Part shown: in pieces, positions 15,282 to 23,696 of the stretch
Layout of the letters: every line of letters starts with the position of its first letter
How positions within the stretch are numbered: position 1 is the stretch's first letter
Assembly: GCF_913055835.1 (NCBI RefSeq)
Contig: NZ_CAJXKQ010000041.1
Coordinates: 1 to 32,187, forward strand
Reading direction: 5' to 3'
DNA length: 32,187 nt
Source: an uncultured Marinobacter sp.
GTDB lineage: Bacteria > Pseudomonadota > Gammaproteobacteria > Pseudomonadales > Oleiphilaceae
Made by a program: the position numbers and the translations under genes
The notes under the pieces: generated by a model
Databases searched by the model: none
Told to the model about the DNA's origin: nothing
Seen by the model: only the letters and a program-made list of their open reading frames with translations

Positions 15282-16013
15282 TTACCAGGGCTCAGAGAAA
15301 GGCCGGGCGTCAATCTCAAATGTCCAGGCAGAGCGAGGCTGTTGGTGCAACTGCCAGTAAATTTCCGCCAGGTCGTCCGGCTCGACGATGCCGTCCTTTC
15401 CCTTGCTGGCGTATAGGTCAGGCAGGTATTGAGCCGTTGACTCGTTCCGGATCAGGCCGTCAACGATCACGTGGGCAACATGGATGCCCTGCGGGCCCAG
15501 TTCCCTGGCCATGCTCTGAGCCAGGGCCCGGAGAGCGTGTTTTCCACCTGAAAATGCGGAAAATCCGGCGGCGCCTCGCAAACTGGCCGAAGCACCGGTA
15601 AACAGGATGGTTCCGGCTTTGCGGGCCAGCATTTTACCGGCAACTTCTCGCCCCACCAGGAATCCGGCCAGGGCGCACATTTCCCAGACTTTCCGGTACA
15701 CCCGTGTACTGGTATCGCACAGGTTGAACCGGACATTGCCGCCAACGTTGAAAACGGCAACCTGAATGGCACCCAGTTGTGACTCCACATGGTTTACCAG
15801 CTCGATAACCTGGGCTTCGTCCCGGGCGTCTGAGTGAAGTGCCGTTACGCTGGAACCGAGGGCGTCGATTTGGCGAGTGAGATCACCAAGATCGCCACGG
15901 CGCCGGGTAACCACCAGGTGATACCCCTCGCGAGCGAATCGTCTGGCAATGGCGGAGCCCAGATAATCTCCGGCGCCGACGACCAGGGCAATGGGTTTGT
16001 CGGTGGTTGCCAT
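15282..16013 (-). CDS. SDR-family protein with Phe in place of catalytic Tyr (second copy)
   Basis: A 243-residue SDR-like protein, paralogous to the one at 14342 but on the opposite strand. The cofactor loop is GAGDYLG (13-19). The NNAG motif is changed to NVGG (89-92). Ser142 and Lys158 are kept, but the catalytic tyrosine is Phe154 (FSGGK). The ATG at 16011-16013 has GGGAGGGA upstream and is preferred to an in-frame start at 16040. It is divergent from the secreted-repeat gene at 16105. Confidence 0.87.
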   Translation of the reverse strand: MATTDKPIALVVGAGDYLGSAIARRFAREGYHLVVTRRRGDLGDLTRQIDALGSSVTALHSDARDEAQVIELVNHVESQLGAIQVAVFNVGGNVRFNLCDTSTRVYRKVWEMCALAGFLVGREVAGKMLARKAGTILFTGASASLRGAAGFSAFSGGKHALRALAQSMARELGPQGIHVAHVIVDGLIRNESTAQYLPDLYASKGKDGIVEPDDLAEIYWQLHQQPRSAWTFEIDARPFSEPW

Positions 16014-16032
16014 AATTCCCTCCCGGTTGATC

Positions 16033-16061
16033 TGTAACATTCAGCGGATTCAGGCGTCAGT
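16033..16061 (+). promoter_or_regulatory. ECF-type promoter TGTAAC-N17-GTCAGT for the EPGYVNY-repeat gene
   Basis: TGTAAC (16033-16038) and GTCAGT (16056-16061) are spaced by 17 bases, 44 bp before the start codon at 16105. Confidence 0.7.
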
Positions 16062-16104
16062 CTGTTGTATGACATGAAACGGCATCTGCCGTTGGAGGCC
16101 TGTA

Positions 16105-16401
16105 ATGAAAAAAGCACTCTTTACTGCGTTTGCTCTGGTTTGCTCGAGCACGGTTCTGGCGTCTGGCACCGCGAGCGAACCTGGCTACGTCAATTACACC
16201 TATTCAGATACCGGTTCTGGAGTACCTTTCAATCTATTGCGAACAGGCAGTATGGTCGAGCCGGGCAAATATGAGCCCGGCTATGTGAATTACCGTTACT
16301 TGCCGTCCGATCCTGGGCGGGAAACCGCTCGGACCGGTAAATGGCTCTCCTCTGACGTATTCGAGCCCACCTATCTCAATTACTGCGTTGACTCTGTGTG
16401 A
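16105..16401 (+). CDS. Secreted protein with three EPGYVNY-type repeats
   Basis: A 98-residue protein with a signal peptide (MKKALFTAFALVCSSTVLA). The mature part contains three related units: EPGYVNYTY (about 25-33), EPGYVNYRY (about 57-65) and EPTYLNYCV (about 87-95). No known family is recognised. GGAGGCCTGTA precedes the ATG. The last 26 bases overlap the 3' end of the convergent DsbA-like gene. The short motif AEPGY also occurs in the acidic-repeat protein at 22733. Regulation by the ECF-type promoter is likely. Confidence 0.75.
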   Translation: MKKALFTAFALVCSSTVLASGTASEPGYVNYTYSDTGSGVPFNLLRTGSMVEPGKYEPGYVNYRYLPSDPGRETARTGKWLSSDVFEPTYLNYCVDSV

Positions 16402-17746
16402 CCTCTGCATTGACGGTCGGGTCACTGACCCCTTGGGTGGAGCCGGTCTTCACCCTTTTTTTAATCGCGCCATCAATAATCCATAGCCGATCCTGCCCCC
16501 AACAGCTGACTGCCCCGTAACGGAAACTAGGAACGCCCCAGAGACCGCACTCATACATCGCAAGACGGTTGTCTTCCGCCCAGTCCCGCCAGCTTTCATC
16601 GTTCAAGTGCTTTCTGGCCTTCTGCCAGTCAAGCCCCGCCCGCTCAACGATTTGCCTCAGACCGGCGTCGGTTTCCGACCGTATCCCTTCGGCGTTGACG
16701 GCTCGGGCGTAGCTGCGCATGTAGTCGATTTCCCGACCTTGCAAGCGGGCATAGTCAAACAGCGCATAACACCGCTCGACACCGGGGCCAAGGGGATCGG
16801 CGACAAAGCCGTAGGGAATGCCAAGCTTGTTGGCTTCCCGTTTTGTGTCATGGAAGATGTACCACTTCTTGGCATCCGGTACGGATTGCCCGCGCATCAG
16901 CATGGGAAGCACGGGACGGAGCCGGAGCGGGATGCGCCAGGCACTGGCCAGTTGCACAGCACGTTCCAGCCCGAGGTAGGAATAAGGGCTGCGGATGGAG
17001 AAAAACACCTCCAGGGGAACCTGGGCCGCCGGATGATCTGCGGCTACCGGATGGGCCTCCCGCCCCAGTTCCGCCCAGGTTCGGTTAAAAAGAATCTGGT
17101 CGGCTGCATCATGGTTCCGCCTCTGGCGGATCAGGCATTGCTCAAGGTGGTCAAGTCGGTCCATACCCCAGAACCACTGCCCAAGGTACCAGACCATGCT
17201 CCCCTGATAGTGCCCGAGCCTTCGGAGCATTGCTTCATTTTCGGCCAGTCTGGCTGCCTCCGACGAACCGTTTGTCGATCCGGACGTTTTGAAAGCCCAG
17301 AGTTCACGGAACACCTCCAAGGCCTCTGACAGGGCGCGAGGGTCAGCTTCTGCCGCCAGAAGACGTGAAGTGGCGGTTTCCAGTTCGGCTTGGGCTGGCG
17401 GGTCCGGCCGATCCGGAGGCGTGAAGCCGTACAGACTGGACAGCCTGGTTGCATCCTGTTGGGCCCAGGCTTGCCACAGTGCAGGTTCTGGAAACATGTC
17501 ATCATCCAGTCGCCAGACGGTGTGAAGCTGAAAGCGCACCCGGTAGCGTTCCTCCAGCTGTACCAGGGCCTGTAAAAGCGGAAGGCCAAAAGGGTCGCGT
17601 GGATTGATGAAAACCCGCGCCAGGCCAAGGTCGCCCCGGATTCTTGCGCGTGCACCCTGAATGGCCGCCTGCAGGGAATAGCGGGGCGCACTGGATAAAG
17701 CGCGGGCGAACCAGGGCATGAGGTCCGCTTTTTCAAGGTGACGCAT
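16376..17746 (-). CDS. Tandem DsbA-like / 2-hydroxychromene-2-carboxylate isomerase-like protein
   Basis: A 456-residue protein with two thioredoxin-fold regions. The C-terminal one (from VPLEVFFSIRSPYSYLGLERAV to the loop GVPSFRYG) has all the landmarks of the HCCA-isomerase/DsbA group, which uses glutathione and has Ser rather than CxxC at the active site. The N-terminal region (ARVFINPRDPFGLPLLQAL) looks like a second, diverged copy. The ATG at 17744-17746 follows AAAGGATG. It is the last gene of a three-gene operon, 17 bp after the VTT gene. Its final codons overlap the convergent gene at 16105 by 26 bp. Confidence 0.82.
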   Translation of the reverse strand: MRHLEKADLMPWFARALSSAPRYSLQAAIQGARARIRGDLGLARVFINPRDPFGLPLLQALVQLEERYRVRFQLHTVWRLDDDMFPEPALWQAWAQQDATRLSSLYGFTPPDRPDPPAQAELETATSRLLAAEADPRALSEALEVFRELWAFKTSGSTNGSSEAARLAENEAMLRRLGHYQGSMVWYLGQWFWGMDRLDHLEQCLIRQRRNHDAADQILFNRTWAELGREAHPVAADHPAAQVPLEVFFSIRSPYSYLGLERAVQLASAWRIPLRLRPVLPMLMRGQSVPDAKKWYIFHDTKREANKLGIPYGFVADPLGPGVERCYALFDYARLQGREIDYMRSYARAVNAEGIRSETDAGLRQIVERAGLDWQKARKHLNDESWRDWAEDNRLAMYECGLWGVPSFRYGAVSCWGQDRLWIIDGAIKKRVKTGSTQGVSDPTVNAEVTQSQRSN

Positions 17747-17763
17747 GACAGCATCCTTTGTTG

Positions 17764-18435
17764 TTATTGATTCAGTTGTAGCCAGCGGGCCAGCCTTGAG
17801 CCGGGGTGACGGCTGATCGACCAGGGCAACCATATCATGACGATGGGAATAGCGACGCCGGCCAGTACTGTCAGAACCGGGTTCAGTTTGAATGTGTTTC
17901 CCAGGCCGGCGAACACGACCGTCATCGGCAGCATGCCGACCAGGCTCGCGATGGCAAAGCGCCAGGCCTGTATGGCAGTAACGCCGGAGGCATAACTGAT
18001 GAGAGCGAATGAGAACACGGGAATCAGTCGGGTCAGGAACACCGCAATGGTCAGAAAACGCTGAGATCCGTCTCTGGCCAGTACCGGATTGTCCGGAAAC
18101 CGCTTACAGATGGCTTCCCGGCCAAGGCACCGGGCAATCCAGAACGCCGACAGGGCTCCGAGTAGCGCGCCGGTCGCTGCGATAGCCGTCCCCCATAGAA
18201 TACCGAAGGCAAGCCCCGCTGTTGCGCTGATGGGTAAGGTGGGAATGGGCCCCACCACCACGGCAATCATCATCAACAGCATCAGCAGGAGCGGCCCTGC
18301 CGCGCCCTGACTCCCCAGCCATTCCGCCAGTGTGTCTGGCGAGAGGTTTGCTGGCATATCCAGGCTTTGCAGCAGCCACCATGCTCCGGCAAGGGCGCCG
18401 ACCACGACAGCAAGCACGGCGATCCGAAAGGTCAT
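17764..18435 (-). CDS. TVP38/TMEM64-family (VTT domain) membrane protein
   Basis: A 223-residue inner-membrane protein of the DedA/VTT superfamily. Landmarks are GPIPTLPISATAGLAFG (about 62-78), FWIARCLGRE (about 97-106) and the family motif FLTRLIPVFSFALISYASG (about 133-151), with further helices to the C-terminus. Such proteins are linked to lipid or undecaprenyl-phosphate movement; the substrate here is unknown. It lies 15 bp after the glutamate-synthase-like gene in the same operon. Confidence 0.88.
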   Translation of the reverse strand: MTFRIAVLAVVVGALAGAWWLLQSLDMPANLSPDTLAEWLGSQGAAGPLLLMLLMMIAVVVGPIPTLPISATAGLAFGILWGTAIAATGALLGALSAFWIARCLGREAICKRFPDNPVLARDGSQRFLTIAVFLTRLIPVFSFALISYASGVTAIQAWRFAIASLVGMLPMTVVFAGLGNTFKLNPVLTVLAGVAIPIVMIWLPWSISRHPGSRLARWLQLNQ

Positions 18436-18450
18436 CTAGCAACCCTTTTT

Positions 18451-20037
18451 CTACTGCCAACGATCGGCCCTTGCCAGCCGCCAATCTTCAGCCCAGTCCG
18501 CCGGTGCGCAGTCTCTGTGCAACAAACAACCAGGTTCGATACCGGGGTAGAGCTGAGCATAATTCATCACCAAACTTGGATTAACACGCCGGTTCAGGTG
18601 GCGTGGTTGCAGGTCTTCCAGACGGTCAATGCCAAGAATACCCAGCAGCTCCGCAAGCGCCTCCACGGTGGAGTGCTGGTAGTTTGCCACGCGAACACCT
18701 TTGTCGGTTACGTCCAGCTGCTGGTAGCGGGCCGGATTGGTGGTTGCGACACCGGTCGGGCATTTATCGGTGTTGCAGCTGCGGGACTGTATGCAGCCCA
18801 GAGCCATCATCATACCTCGGGCAGAATTGACGGTGTCGGCACCCAGCGCCATAAGGCGCAGCATATGGAACGCCGAAAAGGACTTGCCCGAGGCGATCAG
18901 GCGCACTTGATCCCGAACGCCAATACCCTTGAGGGCATTATGCACAAACTGCAGCCCGTCCCTGAGCGGCATGCCAACCGAATTGGTCAGCTCTACCGGC
19001 GCTGCCCCGGTGCCACCCTCGCCGCCATCCACGGTTATGAAGTCAGGCAGCCGGCCGGTTTCCAGCATGGCCTTACAGATGCCCAGAAACTCCTGTCGAT
19101 TTCCGGGGCAGAGTTTGAAACCCACCGGTTTGCCACCGGACAGCGCCCTCAGTTTGGCCACGAACGTCACCAGCTCGATGGGACTTGAGAAAGCCGTATG
19201 ACCTGGCGGCGACAGTACATCCTGGCCCATGGGGACCTTTCGGATATCAGCGATTTCGCGGGTCAGTTTGGACGCCGGTAATACACCGCCATGCCCGGGC
19301 TTGGCGCCCTGAGACAGCTTGGTTTCGATCATCTTCACGGAATCCCGGGCCGCTTCCCTGGCAAATAACCTCGGGTCGAAGTTGCCTTCGGAATCGCGGC
19401 AACCGAAATAGCCGGTCCCAATTTGCCACACCAGATCGCCGCCATGTTTCAGGTGCCACTCGCTGATGCCGCCCTCACCGGTGTTATGGAAAAAGTTGCC
19501 GAGTTTGGCTCCCCGATTCAGGGCCATGATGGCATTGCGGCTGAGAGCGCCATAGCTCATGGCCGAAATATTCAACGGGGCCGCATCGTAGGGTTGTGCG
19601 CACCGGCTGTCGCCGAAGCGGATCCGGAGGTTGGCTGGCAGGCAGTGTTTCGGTGCCACTGAATGATTGAGCCACTCGTAGCCATCCCGGTAGACGTCAA
19701 AGATGGTGCCGAAGGCGCGGGTGTCGTTGTCCTTCTTCGCTCTCTGGTAGGTGAGGCTGCGGAATTCCCGGTTTACCGGTGCGCCATCCAGATCCGACTC
19801 CACGAAATATTGCTGTAACTCCCGACGCACCGACTCAAAAAGATACCGAAAGTGCCCGATTACCGGATAAATGCGCAAAAGCGTGTGTTTGTTCTGGAGC
19901 AGGTCGTGAGCCCCCACTGCCAGCAGGGGCCCGGCAATCAGCCAGAGCCATTTGCTGGATGGCCAGTGGATGGTCGCCAGTGATAGCAAGATAACGGTAA
20001 CCAGGCCGGCGAGGATAAAGGCATGTCGAAAAACCAT
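18451..20037 (-). CDS. FMN-binding glutamate-synthase-family protein
   Basis: A 528-residue protein made of two N-terminal membrane helices (about 5-22 and 30-45) joined to the FMN-binding domain of the glutamate synthase large subunit. Landmarks are NISAMSYGALSRNAI, NTGEGGIS, GQGAKPGHGG-like SQGAKPGHGGVLPA, VDGGEGGTGAAP and the cysteine cluster CIQSRSCNTDKCPTG that binds a 3Fe-4S centre in glutamate synthases. There is no glutaminase domain, so it is not a standard GltB. The ATG at 20035-20037 is chosen because AGGAAT precedes it and a promoter -10 lies at 20089-20094; the in-frame TTG at 20085 would fall at the transcript start. It heads the three-gene operon. Confidence 0.88.
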   Translation of the reverse strand: MVFRHAFILAGLVTVILLSLATIHWPSSKWLWLIAGPLLAVGAHDLLQNKHTLLRIYPVIGHFRYLFESVRRELQQYFVESDLDGAPVNREFRSLTYQRAKKDNDTRAFGTIFDVYRDGYEWLNHSVAPKHCLPANLRIRFGDSRCAQPYDAAPLNISAMSYGALSRNAIMALNRGAKLGNFFHNTGEGGISEWHLKHGGDLVWQIGTGYFGCRDSEGNFDPRLFAREAARDSVKMIETKLSQGAKPGHGGVLPASKLTREIADIRKVPMGQDVLSPPGHTAFSSPIELVTFVAKLRALSGGKPVGFKLCPGNRQEFLGICKAMLETGRLPDFITVDGGEGGTGAAPVELTNSVGMPLRDGLQFVHNALKGIGVRDQVRLIASGKSFSAFHMLRLMALGADTVNSARGMMMALGCIQSRSCNTDKCPTGVATTNPARYQQLDVTDKGVRVANYQHSTVEALAELLGILGIDRLEDLQPRHLNRRVNPSLVMNYAQLYPGIEPGCLLHRDCAPADWAEDWRLARADRWQ

Positions 20038-20088
20038 GGTTGTATTCCTGATTGTTGGGAGTTTCGTCGCTGATTGGTTCGGCAAGCC

Positions 20089-20117
20089 AAGGACACCTGC
20101 ATGGCAGCGTTGTTACA
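20089..20117 (-). promoter_or_regulatory. ECF-type promoter TGTAAC-N17-GTCCTT for the glutamate-synthase-like operon
   Basis: TGTAAC (20117-20112) and GTCCTT (20094-20089) on the minus strand, 52 bp before the start at 20037. It is one of a divergent pair with the element at 20179. Confidence 0.72.
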
Positions 20118-20178
20118 GAAGCAGAAACTGCCATTGCCCGGAGGAGAAACAGATTGGTCAAAAATGTTCGAGCCATGG

Positions 20179-20207
20179 TGTAACAGTTGCAAATCTCATG
20201 TGTCGGT
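20179..20207 (+). promoter_or_regulatory. ECF-type promoter TGTAAC-N17-GTCGGT for the TTL-domain gene
   Basis: TGTAAC (20179-20184) and GTCGGT (20202-20207), 74 bp before the start of the TTL-domain gene. The two divergent -35 elements are 61 bp apart. Confidence 0.72.
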
Positions 20208-20280
20208 GTCCGTGAAACGCGAGAAATCAGTGCCCTGACGACAACAGGCACTGAACCACCGGAACGGAGAGCGCGACAAG

Positions 20281-22650
20281 ATGACTCGGCACAATCGTCA
20301 ATACTGGATGGGCGGCAACCGGTCCTACGAACAGGACCGTTTCTTCGAGGAGTCCCTCGATAAATCTCTGTGGCAAAAGGCGGAAGGTCCTGAAAACTGG
20401 GAGGCTTGCTGGTATACGGGCATGCCTGATCCGGAATTCTTCAGCCAGGTGGGGCCAGAGCGGACAATTAATCACATTCCCGGTAACAATGCCCTCACGG
20501 TGAAAAGCCGCCTTTACCGTAGCCTGATGGACTTGCGGGATCGGGTAGAGCGGCAGCAAAAGGGCGGCAAACATCTGACCGACCGCCTGGCGTTCGTGCC
20601 TAAGGTGTTCTCGATGCCGGAGGACTACCATGCTTTCCAGCAGGCGGCACTGGAGAATCCGGACAAACGCTGGTTACTCAAGCCGAAGAATGCCGCCCGA
20701 GGGAAGGGGATCCAGTTGGTGGCAGATCCCGCCGACGTGCCCATGGAATCGTCCTGGATGGTTCAGGAGTACCTGGAAAATCCACACACCATGCACGGCC
20801 GGAAATACGTTCTGCGGCTGTATGTGCTTGTCTCTTCGGTCTCGCCGTTTCGTGTTTACCTGTATCACCAGGGCTTTGCCAAGCTGGCTTCCATGCCTTA
20901 CGACGAGGAAAACGCCAACAACCCCTACAGCTACCTTACCAATCCGGATGTGAACGCGTTGAATCTGGATGCAGAGGTACCCGTGGAGTTTGTGGATTTC
21001 GAACGTTACCGGGCCTGGCTCCGGGAACAGGGTCACGACGATGACGCCCTGTTCGCCAAAATCGAGGACATGGTCGCCCTGACCTGTCTGGCGGCCCTGG
21101 AGCCCATGCGAGAGCGCTCCCGGGTGATCGGTGCCGATACCCGTGGCTGTTATGAGCTGATGGGCATTGATTGCCTGATTGATGCCGACATCAAGCCCTG
21201 GGTTCTGGAGTGCAACCTCAGCCCGTCGTTGGAAGTGTGCGCTGGGCCGGAGAGTGGCGGCGATATTGAGGAAAAAATCAAGGGCGGGATGGTTACCGAT
21301 CTGGTTGAAATGCTCGGCCTTAATCGGCCCGCACAGGAAGAGTCCAGCGGCTCGATGGTGGAGAAACTGGTTCGTGAAACCCAGACCGAACTGGCGAACA
21401 GCGGCGGCTTCAGGAACCTGATACCGGGATCAGACCCGTCGGCGTACCTGCCGTTTATGGCCTTGCCGAGGTTGTCCGATTGGGTAGTCGCCCAGGCCCT
21501 TTCTGACCGGCCCCTGAAGCAACCCCGCCTCGAACGCTGGGTGGCAGAAGAAACCTTCAGCGAAGATCAGGTTTACCTCTACGACACCCGCCTGGGCCAC
21601 CTGAGCAGCCTGAATGAGACCGCGTCGCTGATCTGGTTGATGGCAACCGAGGGTGCCGGGCCGGATGACATTGCCTCGGCATTGGTGGATTCCGCGGCCA
21701 AAAGCATGCCCGCCGCGCCAGATGCCTGGGCTATCCGGAACGATGTCTGGAATACCTTGGCGGACTGGGTCAATAACCGTTTCCTGGTTCAGTCCGAGGG
21801 GCAGCCTGATGATCAGGATGCTTCAGAGTCTGGCCAGCCTCCGTTCCCGGAAACGTCCACCATGATGTCGATGGCCTTGTCCTGCGGTCGTTTCCGGGCA
21901 CTTTTCTTTACCGACAGCGCGCCGCTGGTCAACCGGATAGAAAGCCTGCTTGAACCCATGGCGATTTCCGATGAGGCAGGTAAGGACTCATTGCCAAGAC
22001 TTGAAATTGTTCGGGATACCCCGGGCTTTACATTGATTCTTGATGGCCAGGTGGTCCGTTCTCGCCTGTCACTGGCGGCGGTCGTTCCAGCGCTTGCCAG
22101 CTGTCTGGCCAGCCATGCAGCCCGGCACGATGACATTGCCATAGATGCCGGTCTTGTTGCGGGCCCGGATAGCGACATATTTCTGGTCAGCCATTCGGAG
22201 CCTTCGCTGCGCGACGCGATGACGCTGGCGCTGTCCACGCAATGGCGAACGGATTCTGGCCGTGGTGCCCTGCTCAAAAGCACCGATGGTTCAGGCGTTA
22301 CGGGGCTGGGTCTGCCTCTGCACAACTCCAACGGTGATGAGGTGTTCACTCCAGCGAAGCCAGGCATCGCAGGGCGCGTAAATGCCGTGCTCGTGCCGAG
22401 TGAGGAGCCACTGGGAGACGGCAGCGGTGTGCAGATCCTGACTGTGAACGAGAGTCTCAGACATCTGATTTCCAGCTGTTGCGGCGAAGACGGCCGGCCG
22501 TTGGATACCGAGGGCTTCGCCAGGCTGGCGGGTTGGCTGGAAGGTCGTGAGCGCTATCTGGTGGATATGAACAATCTGGAGGCCGCTGCGGCGGCACTGT
22601 CCGGGCGGTGTTTTGAGAAGGCACCGCAAAAGGCATCCGGGGGCCGTTGA
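20281..22650 (+). CDS. Tubulin-tyrosine-ligase-like ATP-grasp ligase with PqqD-like and HprK-like regions
   Basis: A 789-residue, apparently cytoplasmic protein. Residues about 105-335 carry the ordered motifs of the TTL family: WLLKPKNAARGKGI (131-144, ATP-binding Lys134 and a glycine loop), VQEYLENPHTMHGRKYVLRLYVLV (161-184), YLTN (218-221, matching the HLTN motif) and GIDCLIDADIKPWVLECNLS (about 294-313, metal-binding Glu and Asn). Such enzymes ligate an amino acid or peptide to a protein, as in tubulin tyrosination and polyglutamylation. Residues about 428-500 (QVYLYDTRLGHLSSLNETAS onward) resemble PqqD, the RiPP leader-binding fold. The C-terminal 250 residues loosely resemble HprK-related kinases but lack a GxxGxGKS loop. 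Downstream acidic-repeat proteins are candidate substrates. The TTL part is firm; the other two domains are tentative. Confidence 0.85.
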   Translation: MTRHNRQYWMGGNRSYEQDRFFEESLDKSLWQKAEGPENWEACWYTGMPDPEFFSQVGPERTINHIPGNNALTVKSRLYRSLMDLRDRVERQQKGGKHLTDRLAFVPKVFSMPEDYHAFQQAALENPDKRWLLKPKNAARGKGIQLVADPADVPMESSWMVQEYLENPHTMHGRKYVLRLYVLVSSVSPFRVYLYHQGFAKLASMPYDEENANNPYSYLTNPDVNALNLDAEVPVEFVDFERYRAWLREQGHDDDALFAKIEDMVALTCLAALEPMRERSRVIGADTRGCYELMGIDCLIDADIKPWVLECNLSPSLEVCAGPESGGDIEEKIKGGMVTDLVEMLGLNRPAQEESSGSMVEKLVRETQTELANSGGFRNLIPGSDPSAYLPFMALPRLSDWVVAQALSDRPLKQPRLERWVAEETFSEDQVYLYDTRLGHLSSLNETASLIWLMATEGAGPDDIASALVDSAAKSMPAAPDAWAIRNDVWNTLADWVNNRFLVQSEGQPDDQDASESGQPPFPETSTMMSMALSCGRFRALFFTDSAPLVNRIESLLEPMAISDEAGKDSLPRLEIVRDTPGFTLILDGQVVRSRLSLAAVVPALASCLASHAARHDDIAIDAGLVAGPDSDIFLVSHSEPSLRDAMTLALSTQWRTDSGRGALLKSTDGSGVTGLGLPLHNSNGDEVFTPAKPGIAGRVNAVLVPSEEPLGDGSGVQILTVNESLRHLISSCCGEDGRPLDTEGFARLAGWLEGRERYLVDMNNLEAAAAALSGRCFEKAPQKASGGR

Positions 22651-22732
22651 GCGCAAAAGCTCTCCGGCTCCGGATATGGAGAGGCCGGGTGTAAGCCTGG
22701 CAGTTGTTACGTCAAATCAAGGGGGACACATC

Positions 22733-23020
22733 ATGTCCAGAGAAATACAGAAACAGAGATTACTCGGCAAGCTTGCCCGGGGCATGGCCTATACCGGCCC
22801 CGTGTTTGCGGTTGTTATGGGTGCCTCGGCGTTCAACGTATCCGCCGCCGACGCCACGGCTGAACCAGGCTATCTGATGCTGGCCGCCGGAGAGGCTGAA
22901 GCCGAGGGCGAAGCAAAAGGCGAGGCTGAAGGTGAAGCGGAAGGCAAGGCCGAGGGCGAAGGTGAAGCTGAGGGAGAAGGCGAAGCGGAAGGTGAAGCTG
23001 AAGGAGAGGCCGAAGCCTGA
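22733..23020 (+). CDS. Acidic Glu-Ala-Glu-Gly repeat protein, 95 residues
   Basis: The protein has two parts. Residues 1-52 form a basic, then hydrophobic leader (MSREIQKQRLLGKLARGM, then PVFAVVMGASAFNVSAA) ending in AEPGYLMLAAG. Residues 53-95 are an almost pure GEAE/GEGE repeat in which about every second residue is Glu. The leader aligns without gaps with that of the cytochrome at 24479 at positions Leu10, Leu11, Lys13, Leu14, Arg16, Pro23, Val27 and Val28. The ATG at 22733 has AAGGGGG upstream. It lies 82 bp after the TTL-domain gene, which suggests the ligase acts on it. No family known to me. Confidence 0.75.
   Translation: MSREIQKQRLLGKLARGMAYTGPVFAVVMGASAFNVSAADATAEPGYLMLAAGEAEAEGEAKGEAEGEAEGKAEGEGEAEGEGEAEGEAEGEAEA
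22889..23017 (+). repeat. DNA repeat encoding GEAE units
   Basis: A 129-bp low-complexity run built on the 12-base unit GGNGARGCNGAR, with varying third codon positions. Third-base variation means selection keeps the peptide, not the DNA. It ends exactly at the stop codon. Confidence 0.85.
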
Positions 23021-23128
23021 GCCGTTGATCGGGTGGGCACGAGCAAGACTTGTGTCCACGCGGTCGTTCTCATTGCCTCAGCTTGAAAGGCAATCGAACC
23101 CGGGACCAACAAGAAGCGGACGAATACC

Positions 23129-23692
23129 ATGACTCAATCACGCTCTGAGCGAGCCGACACCGTTAACGACATTGTTGAAGAAAACGCCCATGCAATCGGG
23201 CAGCTCATTGAAATGCTGGAATACTTGCCAGGGAATCTTTACCGGCGGAGTTTCGGCCAGCGTAAGCAGCATGTGATTGGCAAGCATGTCCGGCACATTA
23301 TTGACCATTACAGTGCCCTGTTGTCGGCCACAGCTTCACCGGGAGCGCTGCTCGACTATGAAAACCGGAACCGTGATCTGTCACTGGAAACGGATCGACG
23401 GGCTGGTGCCAATCGATTATCAGAGATTCTGCGGACGTTGCGAAGCCGATTCAGCGCGGATCATTTCGATGGGCTCGTCATGTTGCACACCAGCGACGAA
23501 CAGGGGCAGGTAGTCAAGACCAGCGTGGATCGGGAACTGGTGTTCCTGGCCAGCCATACCATTCACCACATGGCGATTATCGGCATGCTGGCCGAACAGG
23601 CGGGCGTGGAAGTCGGTGCAGAGTTCGGGGTTCACCCCTCGACCTTGCGGTACCTGCAACGGCAGGCCCGGGGTATGGCCGAAAGCGCCTGA
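23129..23692 (+). CDS. DinB-family four-helix protein
   Basis: A 187-residue protein of the DinB/YfiT-like fold. The metal-binding histidine pattern is present: GKHVRHIIDHYSALL (about 51-65) and FLASHTIHHMAIIGML (about 138-153). Relatives include thiol transferases and metal-dependent hydrolases; the function is not defined here. It is in the cluster between the two acidic-repeat genes. The next gene starts four bases after its stop, so the two are certainly co-transcribed. Confidence 0.8.
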   Translation: MTQSRSERADTVNDIVEENAHAIGQLIEMLEYLPGNLYRRSFGQRKQHVIGKHVRHIIDHYSALLSATASPGALLDYENRNRDLSLETDRRAGANRLSEILRTLRSRFSADHFDGLVMLHTSDEQGQVVKTSVDRELVFLASHTIHHMAIIGMLAEQAGVEVGAEFGVHPSTLRYLQRQARGMAESA

Positions 23693-23696
23693 TCCC

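Noticed and set aside
18367..19188. A 273-codon plus-strand frame opposite the glutamate-synthase-like gene
   Set aside because: It is antisense to a strongly conserved FMN-domain protein and has no features of its own.
22690..22713. TGTAAG...GTCAAA upstream of the 95-residue repeat gene as another ECF promoter
   Set aside because: The spacer is 15 bases rather than 17 and the -35 ends in G. The gene may instead be transcribed from the TTL-domain promoter.
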